This document shows positions 37,794 through 48,000 of a stretch of DNA of 53,220 bases, in pieces; the stretch's first letter is position 1; each line of letters begins with the position of its first letter. The stretch covers positions 8,897,600 through 8,950,819 of the forward strand of contig NZ_GG657754.1 in NCBI RefSeq assembly GCF_000158915.1, written 5' to 3'. A model generated the notes under the pieces. That model was not told the DNA's origin. It saw only the letters and a list, made by a program, of their open reading frames with translations, and did no database searches. Position numbers and translations under genes: made by a program. This DNA comes from Streptomyces himastatinicus ATCC 53653. GTDB lineage: Bacteria; Actinomycetota; Actinomycetes; Streptomycetales; Streptomycetaceae.

Positions 37794-38402
37794 CTACGCG
37801 ACGGCGTCCAGCGCCGGGGCGATGACGGCGAAGGCCCGGTCGGTCAGTGCGGCGGGGTCCTCGACGCCGTCGCTGTCACTCCACCGTTGCAGCACGGCGT
37901 CGAAGGCGGTCAAGGCAATTCCGGCGGCCAGCTGCGGGTACAGGTCCGTCGCGGGGTCCAGGTCCAGCCGGTCGGCGACCTCCGTCGCGAGACCGTCGCG
38001 CCACTGTGCCTGACGCTCCAGGAAACGGGCGCGGAGGGCGGGCGTGCCCAGGATCAGCTGCACCACGCGCAGCGCCTGGTCGGCATGGCCGGCGCAGGCG
38101 TCGATGGAGACCCAGACGGTGTGCCGCAGCGCCACCGACGGCGACTCCTGAGCGGGGCGGCTCGCCAGCTCCGCGCGCATGCCGGTGCCCATTTCGGCCA
38201 AGAACTGGATGACCACGTCCTCCTTGGACGCGAAGTACCGGAAGAAGGTCCGCTTGGACACACCGGCGGCGATCACGATCTCGTCGACCGTGACCGCGTC
38301 GAACCCCTTCCGGGCCAGCAGCTTCAGCGCGGCCTCGGTCAGCTCGTCCGAGACGAGCTGACGCTTGCGTTGGGCCAGGCTCACTTCAGGGCGAGTAGTC
38401 AC
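37794..38402 (-). CDS. TetR-family transcriptional regulator
   Basis: Encodes 202 residues from the GTG at 38402 (VTTRPEVSLAQRKRQLVSDEL); the open frame extends upstream to an ATG at 38468, but those residues are not family-like and run through the operator. The N-terminal TetR HTH is canonical (TEAALKLLARKGFDAVTVDEIVIAAGVSKRTFFRYFASKEDVV), followed by an all-helical ligand-binding domain resembling the MftR/mycofactocin-type C-terminal domain (ALRARFLERQAQWRDGLATEVADRLDLDPATDLYPQLAAGIALTAFDAVLQRW). It is divergent from a short-chain dehydrogenase gene, with a perfect palindrome between them, so it should repress both. The ligand is unknown. Confidence 0.9.
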   Translation of the reverse strand: MTTRPEVSLAQRKRQLVSDELTEAALKLLARKGFDAVTVDEIVIAAGVSKRTFFRYFASKEDVVIQFLAEMGTGMRAELASRPAQESPSVALRHTVWVSIDACAGHADQALRVVQLILGTPALRARFLERQAQWRDGLATEVADRLDLDPATDLYPQLAAGIALTAFDAVLQRWSDSDGVEDPAALTDRAFAVIAPALDAVA

Positions 38403-38421
38403 CCCTCCATCGTATATGCCG

Positions 38422-38437
38422 ATGCCATCGATGGCAT
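38422..38437. promoter_or_regulatory. TetR operator, perfect 16-bp palindrome
   Basis: ATGCCATCGATGGCAT is perfectly self-complementary. It lies in the 83-bp region between the divergent TetR and SDR genes, just upstream of a TTGACA (38450-38455) that may be the SDR -35 box. Position and symmetry fit autoregulation by the adjacent TetR protein. Confidence 0.75.
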
Positions 38438-38485
38438 AAAGGATCGACCTTGACACCGAATGCCACATGGGGCAGCTTGTGCCGT

Positions 38486-39421
38486 ATGAGCAATCAGCAG
38501 CGCTGGACCGCCGAGCGGATCCCCGACCAGAGCAAGCGCGTGGTCCTCGTCACCGGAGCCAACAGCGGCCTCGGCCTGGCGACCACCCGGGCACTCGCCC
38601 GCAAGGGCGCGCACGTGATACTCGCCGTACGGGACGAGGCCAAGGGGCGCCGGGCGGTCGCGGAGATCACCGCGGAGTACCCGGCCGCGCAGCTCGAGGT
38701 GCGCCAACTCGACCTGGCCGACCTGGAGTCGGTCCGCGCCTTCTCCGGGCAGCTGCACGCCGACCACGCGCACCTGGACGTGCTCATCAACAACGCCGGC
38801 TTGATGGCGCCGCCCCGGACGCTCAGCCCGCAGGGTCACGAAGTGCAGTTCGCGGCCAACCACCTCGGCCACTTCGCGCTCACCGGTCTGCTGCTCGATC
38901 TGCTGGAGGCCGGGGACAACCCCCGTGTCGTCACGGTGAGTTCGCCCAACCACCGGCAGGGCACCATCTTCTTCGACGACCTCTCCGGTGAGCGCAAGTA
39001 CTCGCCCATGGGGTACTACAACCAGTCGAAGCTGGCCAACGCCGTCTTCGGCTGGGAACTCCACAAGCGGCTCACCGCGGCCGGCAGCCCGGTGCGAAGC
39101 GTGCTCGCCCACCCCGGCTACACCTCGACCAACCTCCAGACGAGTTCGCCGGTCGGCATGGTGAAGTTCCTGTTCGGCCGCCTCCTCCTCCCGCTCGCCC
39201 AGTCCCCGGACCAGGGCGCGCTCTCCCAGCTGTACGCGGCGACCGCCCCGGGCGTGGAGGGCGGGCAGTTCATCGGCCCTGACGGCATGGCCGAGCTGCG
39301 CGGTGCGCCGAAGCGGGTGGCGCTGGCCGAGCGGGCCTCCGACGCCGAGACCTGCCGCCGCCTGTGGGAGCTGTCGGAAGAGCTGTCCGACGTGCGGTTC
39401 GCGTTCTCGGCCGCGGCCTGA
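38486..39421 (+). CDS. Short-chain dehydrogenase (retinol-dehydrogenase/oxidoreductase-like SDR)
   Basis: Encodes 311 residues. The ATG at 38486 gives MSNQQRWTAERIPDQSKRVVLVTGANSGLGLATTRALA, with the TGxxxGxG cofactor motif near residue 23. Others: LDLADLESVRAF, NNAGLMAPP, NHLGHFALTGLLL, VSSPNH, the catalytic YNQSK (YxxxK) and HPGYTSTNLQ. The N-terminal extension and total length match the WW-oxidoreductase/retinol-dehydrogenase-like group used by actinomycetes for NADP-dependent reduction of lipid-type or xenobiotic carbonyls. The substrate is not known. It is divergent from TetR, its likely repressor. The gene ends 166 bp before the P450 gene, in a lower-GC stretch without an ORF. Confidence 0.9.
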   Translation: MSNQQRWTAERIPDQSKRVVLVTGANSGLGLATTRALARKGAHVILAVRDEAKGRRAVAEITAEYPAAQLEVRQLDLADLESVRAFSGQLHADHAHLDVLINNAGLMAPPRTLSPQGHEVQFAANHLGHFALTGLLLDLLEAGDNPRVVTVSSPNHRQGTIFFDDLSGERKYSPMGYYNQSKLANAVFGWELHKRLTAAGSPVRSVLAHPGYTSTNLQTSSPVGMVKFLFGRLLLPLAQSPDQGALSQLYAATAPGVEGGQFIGPDGMAELRGAPKRVALAERASDAETCRRLWELSEELSDVRFAFSAAA

Positions 39422-39587
39422 GCCCGGACTCGATACTACTGGTGCAGAGGGCTTTCTCTGACAGATTTACGGCATTGAACTGATCTATTTCTGCGTGTGT
39501 GATCTGTGTCACCAATGGGCGTTTCTTGACCATTCTCCTTGTTAGGGTGAACCACTCTTTCCAATGCCGCTGTGAGGTGTTGAAGTC

Positions 39588-40838
39588 GTGGGGGACTTAA
39601 TGGGGGACGCCGTGGGGGACATGGCAGAGATAGATGTGGCCGGTCTTCCGGCCTATCCATTCATCGGTCCGGATGACGATCCATTTACTCCTGTCAAGGG
39701 ATCTGACCTGGATCGATTCGAGGGGCCCATCGGAAAGGTCCGGCTTCCGTTTGGCGGCTGGGCCTGGCTCGTCACCCGGCATGAAGACGTGCGGCAGCTG
39801 CTGCGGCACCCGGGTTTCAGTTCCGATCAGTACAAGCCCGGGTTTCCGGTGCTGAATCCGATTCCGCCGAAGCAGGACGACGCCTCTGGTCTGTTCATCT
39901 TCATGGACGGCGACGCGCACAGCCGCTTCCGGCGGATGCTGACCGCCGAGTTTATGATCAAGAACATCCGGCGGATCGAGCCGCTGATCGAGAAAGACGT
40001 GATCGAGGCGTTGGAGCGGATGCGCTCCCTCGGGGCTCCCGCGGACCTGATGAACGAGTTCGCGCTGCCCGTGCCGTCGATGACGATCTGTCACCTGCTC
40101 GGCGTTCCGTACGCCGACCATGACTTCTTCCAGCATCACAGCCGCGTGATCATGGACCGGAAGTCCGGCCCGGCGGAGGTCGAGGAGGCCCTCGGTGCCC
40201 TGACCGTCCTCCTCGGGAACCTCGTCAAGGCCAAGCGGACCGACCCCGGTGAGGATCTCCTCAGCCGGCTGGTGGCCGAGCGCGTGGTGCCGGGCGAGCT
40301 CCGGGAGGACGAACTCGTCAGCCTGGCCATGCTCCTGCTCGTCGCGGGCCATGAGACGACCGCGAACATGATCGGGCTCTCCGCCCTCGTGCTCCTCGAG
40401 CACCCCGAGCACCTGGCGGCCCTGCGCGAGGACCCGGGCCTGGCGCCGGGCATGGTCGAGGAGCTGCTCCGGTACCTCACCGTCGTACGCACCGGCCTGC
40501 CCCGTCTCGCCCTGGAGGACGCCGAGATCGGCGGTCAGAAGATCCGCGCGGGCGAGGGTGTCGTGGCGATGCTGGCGATGTCCAACCGGGACAGCTCGGT
40601 CTTCGGCGACCCGGACGAGTTCGACCCGAAGCGGCGCGAGGCGCACCGGCACATGGCGTTCGGCTTCGGCCTGCACCAGTGCATCGGCCAGCCGCTGGCC
40701 CGCGCCGAGCTGCGGATCGCTCTCCTCGAGCTGGCCCGCCGCTTCCCCGGGCTGCGGTCCGAGAGGGCCCTGGCCGACGTCCCGCAGCGTCCCATGGCGG
40801 TGACGTTCGGCGTGGCCGAGCTGCCGGTGACGTGGTGA
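39588..40838 (+). CDS. Cytochrome P450 monooxygenase
   Basis: Encodes 416 residues from GTG at 39588. Class I bacterial P450 marks: I-helix LVAGHETTAN near residue 253 (oxygen activation), EELLR (ExxR) in the K helix, and the heme loop FGFGLHQCIGQPLAR with the ligand Cys at ~365. It hydroxylates or epoxidises a substrate using electrons from the ferredoxin encoded 2 nt downstream; lying upstream of a PKS, it is a probable tailoring enzyme. The start is uncertain: GTG 39588 has GAGGTG about 12 nt upstream and puts a TTA at codon 4 (bldA), while ATG 39600 or ATG 39621 (MAEIDVAG) avoid it. The start region repeats TGGGGGAC three times. The upstream 166 bp are AT-rich, with a TAGGGT -10-like box near 39545. 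Confidence 0.92.
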   Translation: MGDLMGDAVGDMAEIDVAGLPAYPFIGPDDDPFTPVKGSDLDRFEGPIGKVRLPFGGWAWLVTRHEDVRQLLRHPGFSSDQYKPGFPVLNPIPPKQDDASGLFIFMDGDAHSRFRRMLTAEFMIKNIRRIEPLIEKDVIEALERMRSLGAPADLMNEFALPVPSMTICHLLGVPYADHDFFQHHSRVIMDRKSGPAEVEEALGALTVLLGNLVKAKRTDPGEDLLSRLVAERVVPGELREDELVSLAMLLLVAGHETTANMIGLSALVLLEHPEHLAALREDPGLAPGMVEELLRYLTVVRTGLPRLALEDAEIGGQKIRAGEGVVAMLAMSNRDSSVFGDPDEFDPKRREAHRHMAFGFGLHQCIGQPLARAELRIALLELARRFPGLRSERALADVPQRPMAVTFGVAELPVTW

Positions 40839-40840
40839 CC

Positions 40841-41050
40841 ATGCGCATCACGGTGAACAGGGAGCTGTGCGTCGGTTCCGGGAATTGCGTGGCGAACGTC
40901 CCGGAGGTATTCGACCAGGACGACGAGGAGGGCCTGGTGCGGCTTCAGATCACCGAGCCGCCCGAGGAACTTCATGAACTGGTCGAGGTGGCTGCCCAGA
41001 TGTGTCCAGTGGGTGCGATCGACGTCCAGTATCGCGTGACCACGCAGTAA
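40841..41050 (+). CDS. 3Fe-4S ferredoxin, P450 redox partner
   Basis: Encodes 69 residues from the ATG at 40841; an in-frame GTG at 40835 overlapping the P450 stop (GTGA) would add two residues and is equally plausible. Cluster ligands follow the single-cluster actinomycete pattern: C near 10 and C near 16 (CVGSGNC), and CPVGAI near the C-terminus. Only three cysteines are present, implying a 3Fe-4S cluster. It passes electrons from an NAD(P)H-ferredoxin reductase (not encoded here) to the cotranscribed P450. Acidic surface residues (EVFDQDDEEG) fit docking to a P450. Confidence 0.93.
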   Translation: MRITVNRELCVGSGNCVANVPEVFDQDDEEGLVRLQITEPPEELHELVEVAAQMCPVGAIDVQYRVTTQ

Positions 41051-41191
41051 CGGCGTCATGCACGGGGGAGTGCGCCGTCATGCTGTCCATTCACGCCCGG
41101 ATTCGGGAATGGTTCATCGGCATGTGTTTTTTCGCTCCCGTGTGAATTCCACGCAACAGGAGAGTGGATAAATTAATAGGGGGCGTTCGAG

Positions 41192-41824
41192 TTGAACGGT
41201 GTAAGGCAGGCGCGAGTCATCGTATGCGATCCACATCCCTACGCGCGCCGTGGCATTCGTAGAGCGCTTGAGCAGGATCCCGCACTCATGGTGGTCGGTG
41301 AGGCCGGGGATATCGTCGAACTCCTTTCGGCGGTGAATCCGTGCGTACCGGATGTCGTGGTGCTGGAGGGGCAGTCACAGATCGGCCATGTGCAGGAACT
41401 CACCGGCATCGACGCCGCCTTGGTCGTCGTGGGAGACGTCGATACGACTACGCGCTGGATCGGCCTGACCCAGGCCAATGTGCATGCCCTCGTCCACTGT
41501 GACGACCCCGAGGAGGAGCTGGTGGAGGCGGTCCGCCGGGCGAGCGACGGCACCGGCTACGTCTCGCCCGGCCTCAGCGGGGCGCTGCTCAGGTTCACGC
41601 GCGCCATGCTGCCGCGGCACTTGTCGGCCGTGCCCACGCACGCGCCGCTGACGTCGCGCGAGTCCGAAGTGCTCCAACTGGTACGAAAGGGAATGGCCAA
41701 CAAGGAGATCGCCCGCCGCCTGGGCCTGAGCGAGAAGACGGTCAAGTTCCATGTCTCCAACGTGCTCGCGAAGGCTCATGTGGCGTCCAGGGCCCAGCTG
41801 ATCGCGTCGGGCGCGGCCATGTAA
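41192..41824 (+). CDS. NarL/LuxR-type response regulator with degenerate receiver
   Basis: Encodes 210 residues from TTG at 41192, with AGGGGG 8 nt upstream. The receiver-like domain (~8-125: RVIVCDPHPYARRGIRRAL...PDVVVLEGQSQ) has Glu (E59) where the phosphoacceptor Asp should be, and only one of the two acidic pocket residues. The C-terminal LuxR helix-turn-helix (~148-210) is canonical (LTSRESEVLQLVRKGMANKEIARRLGLSEKTVKFHVSNVLAKAHVASRAQLI). The Glu may act as a permanent phosphate mimic, so activity may be controlled by abundance or ligand rather than by a kinase; no partner kinase gene is adjacent. Located immediately before the PKS gene, it is a likely pathway-specific regulator of the cluster. 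A strong hairpin terminator follows it. Confidence 0.88.
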   Translation: MNGVRQARVIVCDPHPYARRGIRRALEQDPALMVVGEAGDIVELLSAVNPCVPDVVVLEGQSQIGHVQELTGIDAALVVVGDVDTTTRWIGLTQANVHALVHCDDPEEELVEAVRRASDGTGYVSPGLSGALLRFTRAMLPRHLSAVPTHAPLTSRESEVLQLVRKGMANKEIARRLGLSEKTVKFHVSNVLAKAHVASRAQLIASGAAM

Positions 41825-41850
41825 GAGCTGCGCGAGCGGGCCGCACGAGC

Positions 41851-41886
41851 GGGGGCGTACGCACGGTGAACCGTGCGTACGCCCCC
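41851..41886 (+). terminator. 16-bp perfect hairpin between the regulator and PKS genes
   Basis: GGGGGCGTACGCACGG (41851-41866) and CCGTGCGTACGCCCCC (41871-41886) form a 16-bp perfect stem with a TGAA loop. No T tract follows, as is usual for Streptomyces. It begins 27 nt after the LuxR-type gene stop and should terminate that transcript, so the PKS gene probably has its own promoter in the 132 bp that follow. Confidence 0.85.
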
Positions 41887-42018
41887 GTCGTCATGTCCGC
41901 GCACCCGAGCCTGGTCGAAAGTCCTGGTTCCACGGGACGGTCCTGCACCGAAGCCCGGCTGCCGAGCCCCATCCTCTGGCCGAAGTCGTGCCCCCGTTCG
42001 AAAACCAATAATTCCCTT

Positions 42019-45000
42019 ATGAATCCATCCATGTCAGGTGTCCAGGAGACCGGCGGGGCGCGCGACACCGCCATCGCGGTGATCGGAGCTGCCTGCCGGG
42101 TGCCCTCGGCGTCCAGCCCGGCAGAGTTCTGGCGCCTGCTGTCGGAGGGGACCGACGCCGTCTCGCCCTGGCCGACGGAGCGCGGCGAGGGCAGCCGGTC
42201 CTGGCGTGGTGGCTTTCTGGACGAGGTCGGCACCTTCGACGCCGCCTTCTTCGGCATGGAGCCGGACGAGGCGGCCGCCGTGGATCCGCAGCAGCGGCTC
42301 GCGCTGGAGCTGGTCTGGGAGGCGATGGAGGACGCCGGTGTCCGCGGCGAGCGGCTGCGGGGCTCACGCACCGGAGTGTTCGTAGGCGTCTCCTCCGACG
42401 ACTACGCCGCCCTCGCCGCCCGTGGCGACCGGGCAGGGCGCGGCGAGCTGCACGACTTCACGGGGCGGCACCGCGCCATCGTCGCCAACCGGGTCTCCTG
42501 GTCCTTCGGACTCCAGGGGCCCAGCCTCGCCGTCGACGCGGCGCAGGCGTCGTCCCTGGTCGCCGTCCACTTGGCCTGCGAGAGCCTCCGCCGCGGGGAC
42601 TCCGACCTCGCCTTCGCAGGCGGGGTGAACCTGATCCTCTCGGCGGACAGCATGCGGACCACGGCCGGTCTCGGCGCGCTGTCCGCCAAGGGGCGCTGCG
42701 CCGCCTTCGACGAGAGCGCCGACGGGTTCGTACGCGGTGAGGGCGGCGGAGTGGTCCTGCTCAAGCCGCTCGCCCGGGCCGTCGCCGACGGCGACCCCAT
42801 CTACTGCGTCATCCAGGGCAGCGCCGTCAACAACGACGGCGGCGGCGACCGCCTCACCGACCCCGACGTCGCGGGCCAGCGGGACGTCCTGCACCGGGCC
42901 TACGCCGACGCCCGGATCAGCCCCGAGACCGTCCAGTACGTCGAACTCCACGGCACCGGCACCCCGGTCGGAGACCCCGTCGAGGCCGCCGCCGTATCCG
43001 ATGTCATCGGCCGGAGCAGCGGGGACCGCGGGCCGCTGCGGGTGGGCTCGGTGAAGACGAACGTCGGCCACCTCGAGGCCGCCGCAGGGATCGTGGGCCT
43101 GCTCAAGGCCGCGCTGTCCCTGCGCCACCGTCAACTGCCGCCCAGCCTGCACTTCAGCACCCCCAACCCGGCGATACCCCTGGCCGAGCTGAACCTCCGG
43201 GTGCAGACCGAACTCGACGCCTGGCCCGCCCCCGATGCCCCGCTCGTAGCGGGCGTCAGCTCGTTCGGCATCGGCGGCACCAACTGCCACGTCGTCCTCG
43301 CCGAAGCGCCGTACACCGGCCGCCCCGACACCGCGGTGAACCGCCCGGAGACCGCACGGCCCGTGCCCTGGGTGCTGTCCGCCCGCACCGGCCGCGCCCT
43401 GGACGCGCAGGCCACCCGTCTGCTCACCCATCTCGAGCAGCAGCCGGACACCCACGTCGCCGACATCGCCCGGTCGTTGGCGGTCGGCCGGTCCACGTTC
43501 GAACACCGCGCGGTCGTCGTCGGCACGGACAGGGACGGGCTCACATCGAGCCTGGCCCGCCTCCACGACGACGCGGTGAACGGCATCGCCACGTCGGGCC
43601 GGACGGCCTTCCTCTTCTCCGGCGGTGGCTCCCAGCGCGTCGGCATGGGGCGGGAACTGTACGAGACGTACCCGGTCTTCGCCGACGCCCTCGACGAGGT
43701 GCTCGACCACTTCGTGCCCGGTCTCGACCTGCGCGAGGTGCTGCTCGGCGGACTCGACGACGATGCCGCCGCCGACGCCCTCGACGGCATGCGCTACATG
43801 CAGCCCGCCCTGTTCGCCTTCCAGGTCGCCCTCTACCGCCTGGTCACCTCCTGGGGCGTCACGCCCGACCTGCTCGTCGGCCACTCCTTCGGCGAGATCG
43901 TCGCCGCCCATGTGTCCGGGGCCCTGCCCCTGGCCCACGCCGCCGCCCTCGTCGCCGCGCGCGGGGAGCTGATGGAGGAACTGCCGCCCGGTGGCGCCAT
44001 GATCGCGGTCGAGGCGACGGAAGAGGAAGCGCTCGCGGCCCTCGACGGCGTCGACGACGTCTCGATCGGCGTCATCAACGGGCCACGGGCCGTCGTGCTC
44101 TCCGGCGCCGACGAGGCGGTCACCCGGATCGCGGACGAGTTCCGCGCCCGCGGCCACCGCACGAGCCGACTGCGGGTGCAGAACGCCGCCCACTCGCCGC
44201 TGACGGCCCCCATGCTGGACGAGTTCGCCCGCAGGATCCGGGGCCTCGCCGTCTCCGAACCCGGCATCCCCATCGTCTCCACCGTCACCGGGCGGACCGG
44301 GGCCGCCCTGACGGAGGACTACTGGATCGGGCACCTCGGCGCCACGGTGCGCTTCCACGACGCGATCGCCGCCTGCCGTGAGCAGGGCGTGACCCGGTTC
44401 CTCGAACTCGGCCCGGGCAGCGCGCTGACCCCGCTCGTCCCCACGTCCGACACGGACCTCGCGGTGGCATTGCAGCACCGCGACCGCCCCGAGCCGCAGG
44501 CGCTGCTCACCGGCCTCGCCGAAGCCTGGTGCGCCGGTGTCTCCGTCGACTGGGCCGAGACGGTCGGCGAGGCCCGAACCGTCGGCCTGCCCACCTACGC
44601 CTTCCAGCGCCGGCGCTACTGGCTCGACGAACGCCCGGCCGCCGCCGAGGCCGAGCAGCACGTCAGCTCCGCCACCCTCGCCCTGCGCGAGCGCATCGGC
44701 ACCGAGCCGGACGGATTCCTGATCCGCTGGCTGGCCGACCACATGGCGGAGACCACCGGCGCCGCCCCCGCCGACCCCGACGCGACCTTCCGCGACCTGG
44801 GCCTGGACTCGGTCCTCTCCGTGCAGCTGCGCAATCGCCTCGTCTCGGCGACCGGCCTGCGGATGCCCGCGAGCATCCTCTTCGACTACCCGACGCCGAG
44901 CGCCCTCGCCGCGCATCTGCACGACCAGATCCTCGGCGTCCTGGGCACCGTGGACGACACCCGGACCACCGCCCCCGTGACGACCGCCACCGACGACGAT

Positions 45001-48000
45001 CCGATCGCCATCGTCGGCATGGCCTGCCATCTGCCCGGTGGAATCGACTCGCCGCAGGAGCTGTGGCAGGCACTCGTCACCGAGGTGGACGCCACGTCCG
45101 AGTTTCCCACCGACCGCGGCTGGGACCTGGCCGGCCTCTACGACCCGGACCCGGACCACCCCGGCACCACCTACTCCCGCCGGGGCGGCTTCCTGGCCGG
45201 GGCCACCGACTTCGACGCCGAGTTCTTCGGGATCAGCCCGCGTGAGGCCGCGGCGATGGATCCGCAGCAGCGGCTGCTGCTGGAGACCGCCTGGGAGGCC
45301 CTGGAGCGGAGTGGTGTCGATCCGGCCTCGCTGCGCGGCAGCAGGACCGGCGTGTTCGTCGGCGCCATGAACATGGAGTACGGACCGCATCTGCACGCCC
45401 CGGTCGACGGCACCGAGGGCTTCCGCCTCACCGGCAACACCTCCAGCGTCGCGTCGGGGCGCATCTCGTATCAACTGGGGCTCGAGGGCCCGGCGATGAC
45501 GGTGGACACGGCGTGCTCGTCGTCGCTGGTGGCGCTGCATCTGGCGGTGCAGTCGCTGCGCAACGGCGAGTGCTCCATGGCGCTCGCCGGTGGTGTGACG
45601 GTGCTGTCCACGCCGGGCATGTTCGTCGAATTCTCCCGCCAGCGCGGCCTCGCCGCCGACGGCCGCTGCAAGCCGTTCTCCGATGACGCCGATGGCACGG
45701 GCTGGGCCGAAGGCGTGGGCATGCTCGTGGTCGAGCGGCTCTCCGAGGCCGAGAAGCACGGTCATCAGGTCCTGGCGGTGGTGCGTGGTTCCGCGGTGAA
45801 CCAGGACGGTGGCAGCAATGGTCTGACCGCGCCGAATGGTCCTTCGCAGCAGCGTGTGATCCGTGATGCGCTGGCCGGTGCGCGGTTGACGTCGGCGGAT
45901 GTGGATGTGGTGGAGGCGCACGGTACGGGCACGTCGTTGGGCGACCCGATCGAGGCGCAGGCGCTGCTGGCAACGTATGGCCAGGGGCGTGACGCCGACC
46001 GGCCGTTGTGGCTGGGGTCGGTGAAGTCCAACATCGGGCACACGCAGGCGGCGGCGGGCGTGGCCGGTGTCATCAAGATGGTGCAGGCGATGCGCAACGG
46101 GGTTCTGCCGCGCTCGCTGCACGTCTCCGTGCCGTCGCGCCATGTCGACTGGGAGTCCGGTGACGTCCGTGTGCTGACGTCGCACCAGGAGTGGCCGGAG
46201 CTGGAGCGGCCGCGCCGTTCGGCGGTGTCGTCCTTCGGTATCAGCGGGACGAACGCGCACGTGATCCTGGAGGCGGCGCCGGCCGAGGTGGGGGCGGCCG
46301 TCCAGGAGGTTGAGCCGGTACGTGAGAGCAGCGTGCCGTGGGTGTTGTCGGCCCGCAGCGAGGCGGCGTTGGCGGAACAGGCGGCGCGGCTGCTGGCGCG
46401 GGTCGGTGATGGTGCTGATCTGGATGCGCGGGATGTGGGGTTCACGCTGGCCGGGGGGCGTGCGGTGCTGGAGCACCGAGCGGTCGTCCTCGGTGGGGAC
46501 GGTGCTGAACTGAAGGCTGGATTGGCGGAGTTGGCCGCCGGCCGCCTGGCCTCGAATGTGGTCGAGGGCCGGGCGGGGGCCGGGGCGTCCAGTGGTGTGG
46601 TGTTGGTGTTCCCGGGTCAGGGTTCGCAGTGGGTGGGGATGGCGCGGGAGTTGTTGGAGTTCTCGCCGGTGTTTGCGTCGCGGATGGCGGAGTGTGCGGC
46701 GGCGTTGGAGCCGTACGTTGATGGCTGGTCGCTGTTGGATGTGGTGCGGGGTGGGGACGAGGACGTACTGCGCCGTGTTGATGTGGTGCAGCCGGTTCTG
46801 TTCGCGGTGATGGTGTCGCTTGCGGAGTTGTGGGGGTCGTTGGGTGTGCGGCCTGCGGCGGTGGTGGGGCATTCGCAAGGGGAGATCGCGGCGGCGTGTG
46901 TGGCCGGTGGGCTGTCGTTGGAGGATGCGGCGCGGGTGGTGGCGTTGCGGAGTCGGGCGATCCTGCGGTTGTCCGGGCGTGGCGGGATGGTGTCGGTGCT
47001 GGCGCCTGAGGAGCAGGTGGCCGGGCGGTTGTCCGAGGGTTTGCAGATCGCGGTGGTCAACGGTCCCGAGCAGGTCGTGGTGTCGGGTGCGCCGGATGAG
47101 CTGGAGGTGTTCCTCGCCGGGTGTGAGGCGGATGGGGTTCAGGCGCGGCGTATCGCGGTGGACTATGCCTCGCACTCGCCGCAGGTGGAGGATCTGAGGG
47201 AGGAACTTCTCGACGTTCTGGCCGGTATCGAGCCTCGCAGTGGCCATGTACCGCTGTTCTCGACGGTGTATGGCGAGGTCATCGACACGGCCGACATGGA
47301 CGCGGAGTACTGGTTCACCAACCTCCGTGAGACGGTCCGTTTTGATGCCGCTCTTCAGAAGCTGCTGGAAGCCGGGCACCGCGTGTTCGTCGAGAGCAGT
47401 CCGCACCCCGTTCTGGTCGGGGCGGTGACCCAGGCCGCGGAGGGCAGCGGGGTGGCCGGGGTGACGGCGGTGGGCACGTTGCGTCGTCGTGAGGATGAGC
47501 GGGCGCGGCTGTTGCAGAGTGTGGCCGAGGTGTTCGTGGCCGGTGTGGAGGTGGACTGGTCGTCGTGGGTGGCGGGCGGTCGGCTGGTGGAGTTGCCGAC
47601 GTACGCCTTCCAGCGGCGTCGTCACTGGCTTCCCGCGGGGCGTTCGGTGGTGGATGCGGCAGGTCTTGGTCTGCGTCCGGCCGGTCACCCGCTGCTCGGC
47701 GCGGCCGTTCCCCTCGCGCCCCAGGAGGGCCTTGTCCTCACCGGTCAGCTGTCCCTGCACACGCACCCGTGGCTGGAGGACCACGCCGTCTTCGGCACGG
47801 TGCTGCTCCCGGGAACCGCCTTCGTGGAAATGGCCCTCCGCGCGGGCGACGAGGTCGGTTGCGCGGTGGTGGAGGAGCTGACGCTGGAGCGGCCGCTGGT
47901 GTTGTCGGCGGAGGCTCTGGTGGCGATGCAGGTGTCGGTGGGGGCTCCGGACGACAGGGGGCGCCGGTCGGTCTCGGTGCACTCCCGTGTCCAGGGCGCG

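Noticed and set aside
41866..42018. PKS start at the upstream GTG (41866)
   Set aside because: The codon lies inside the terminator hairpin and the 51 extra residues show no family similarity.
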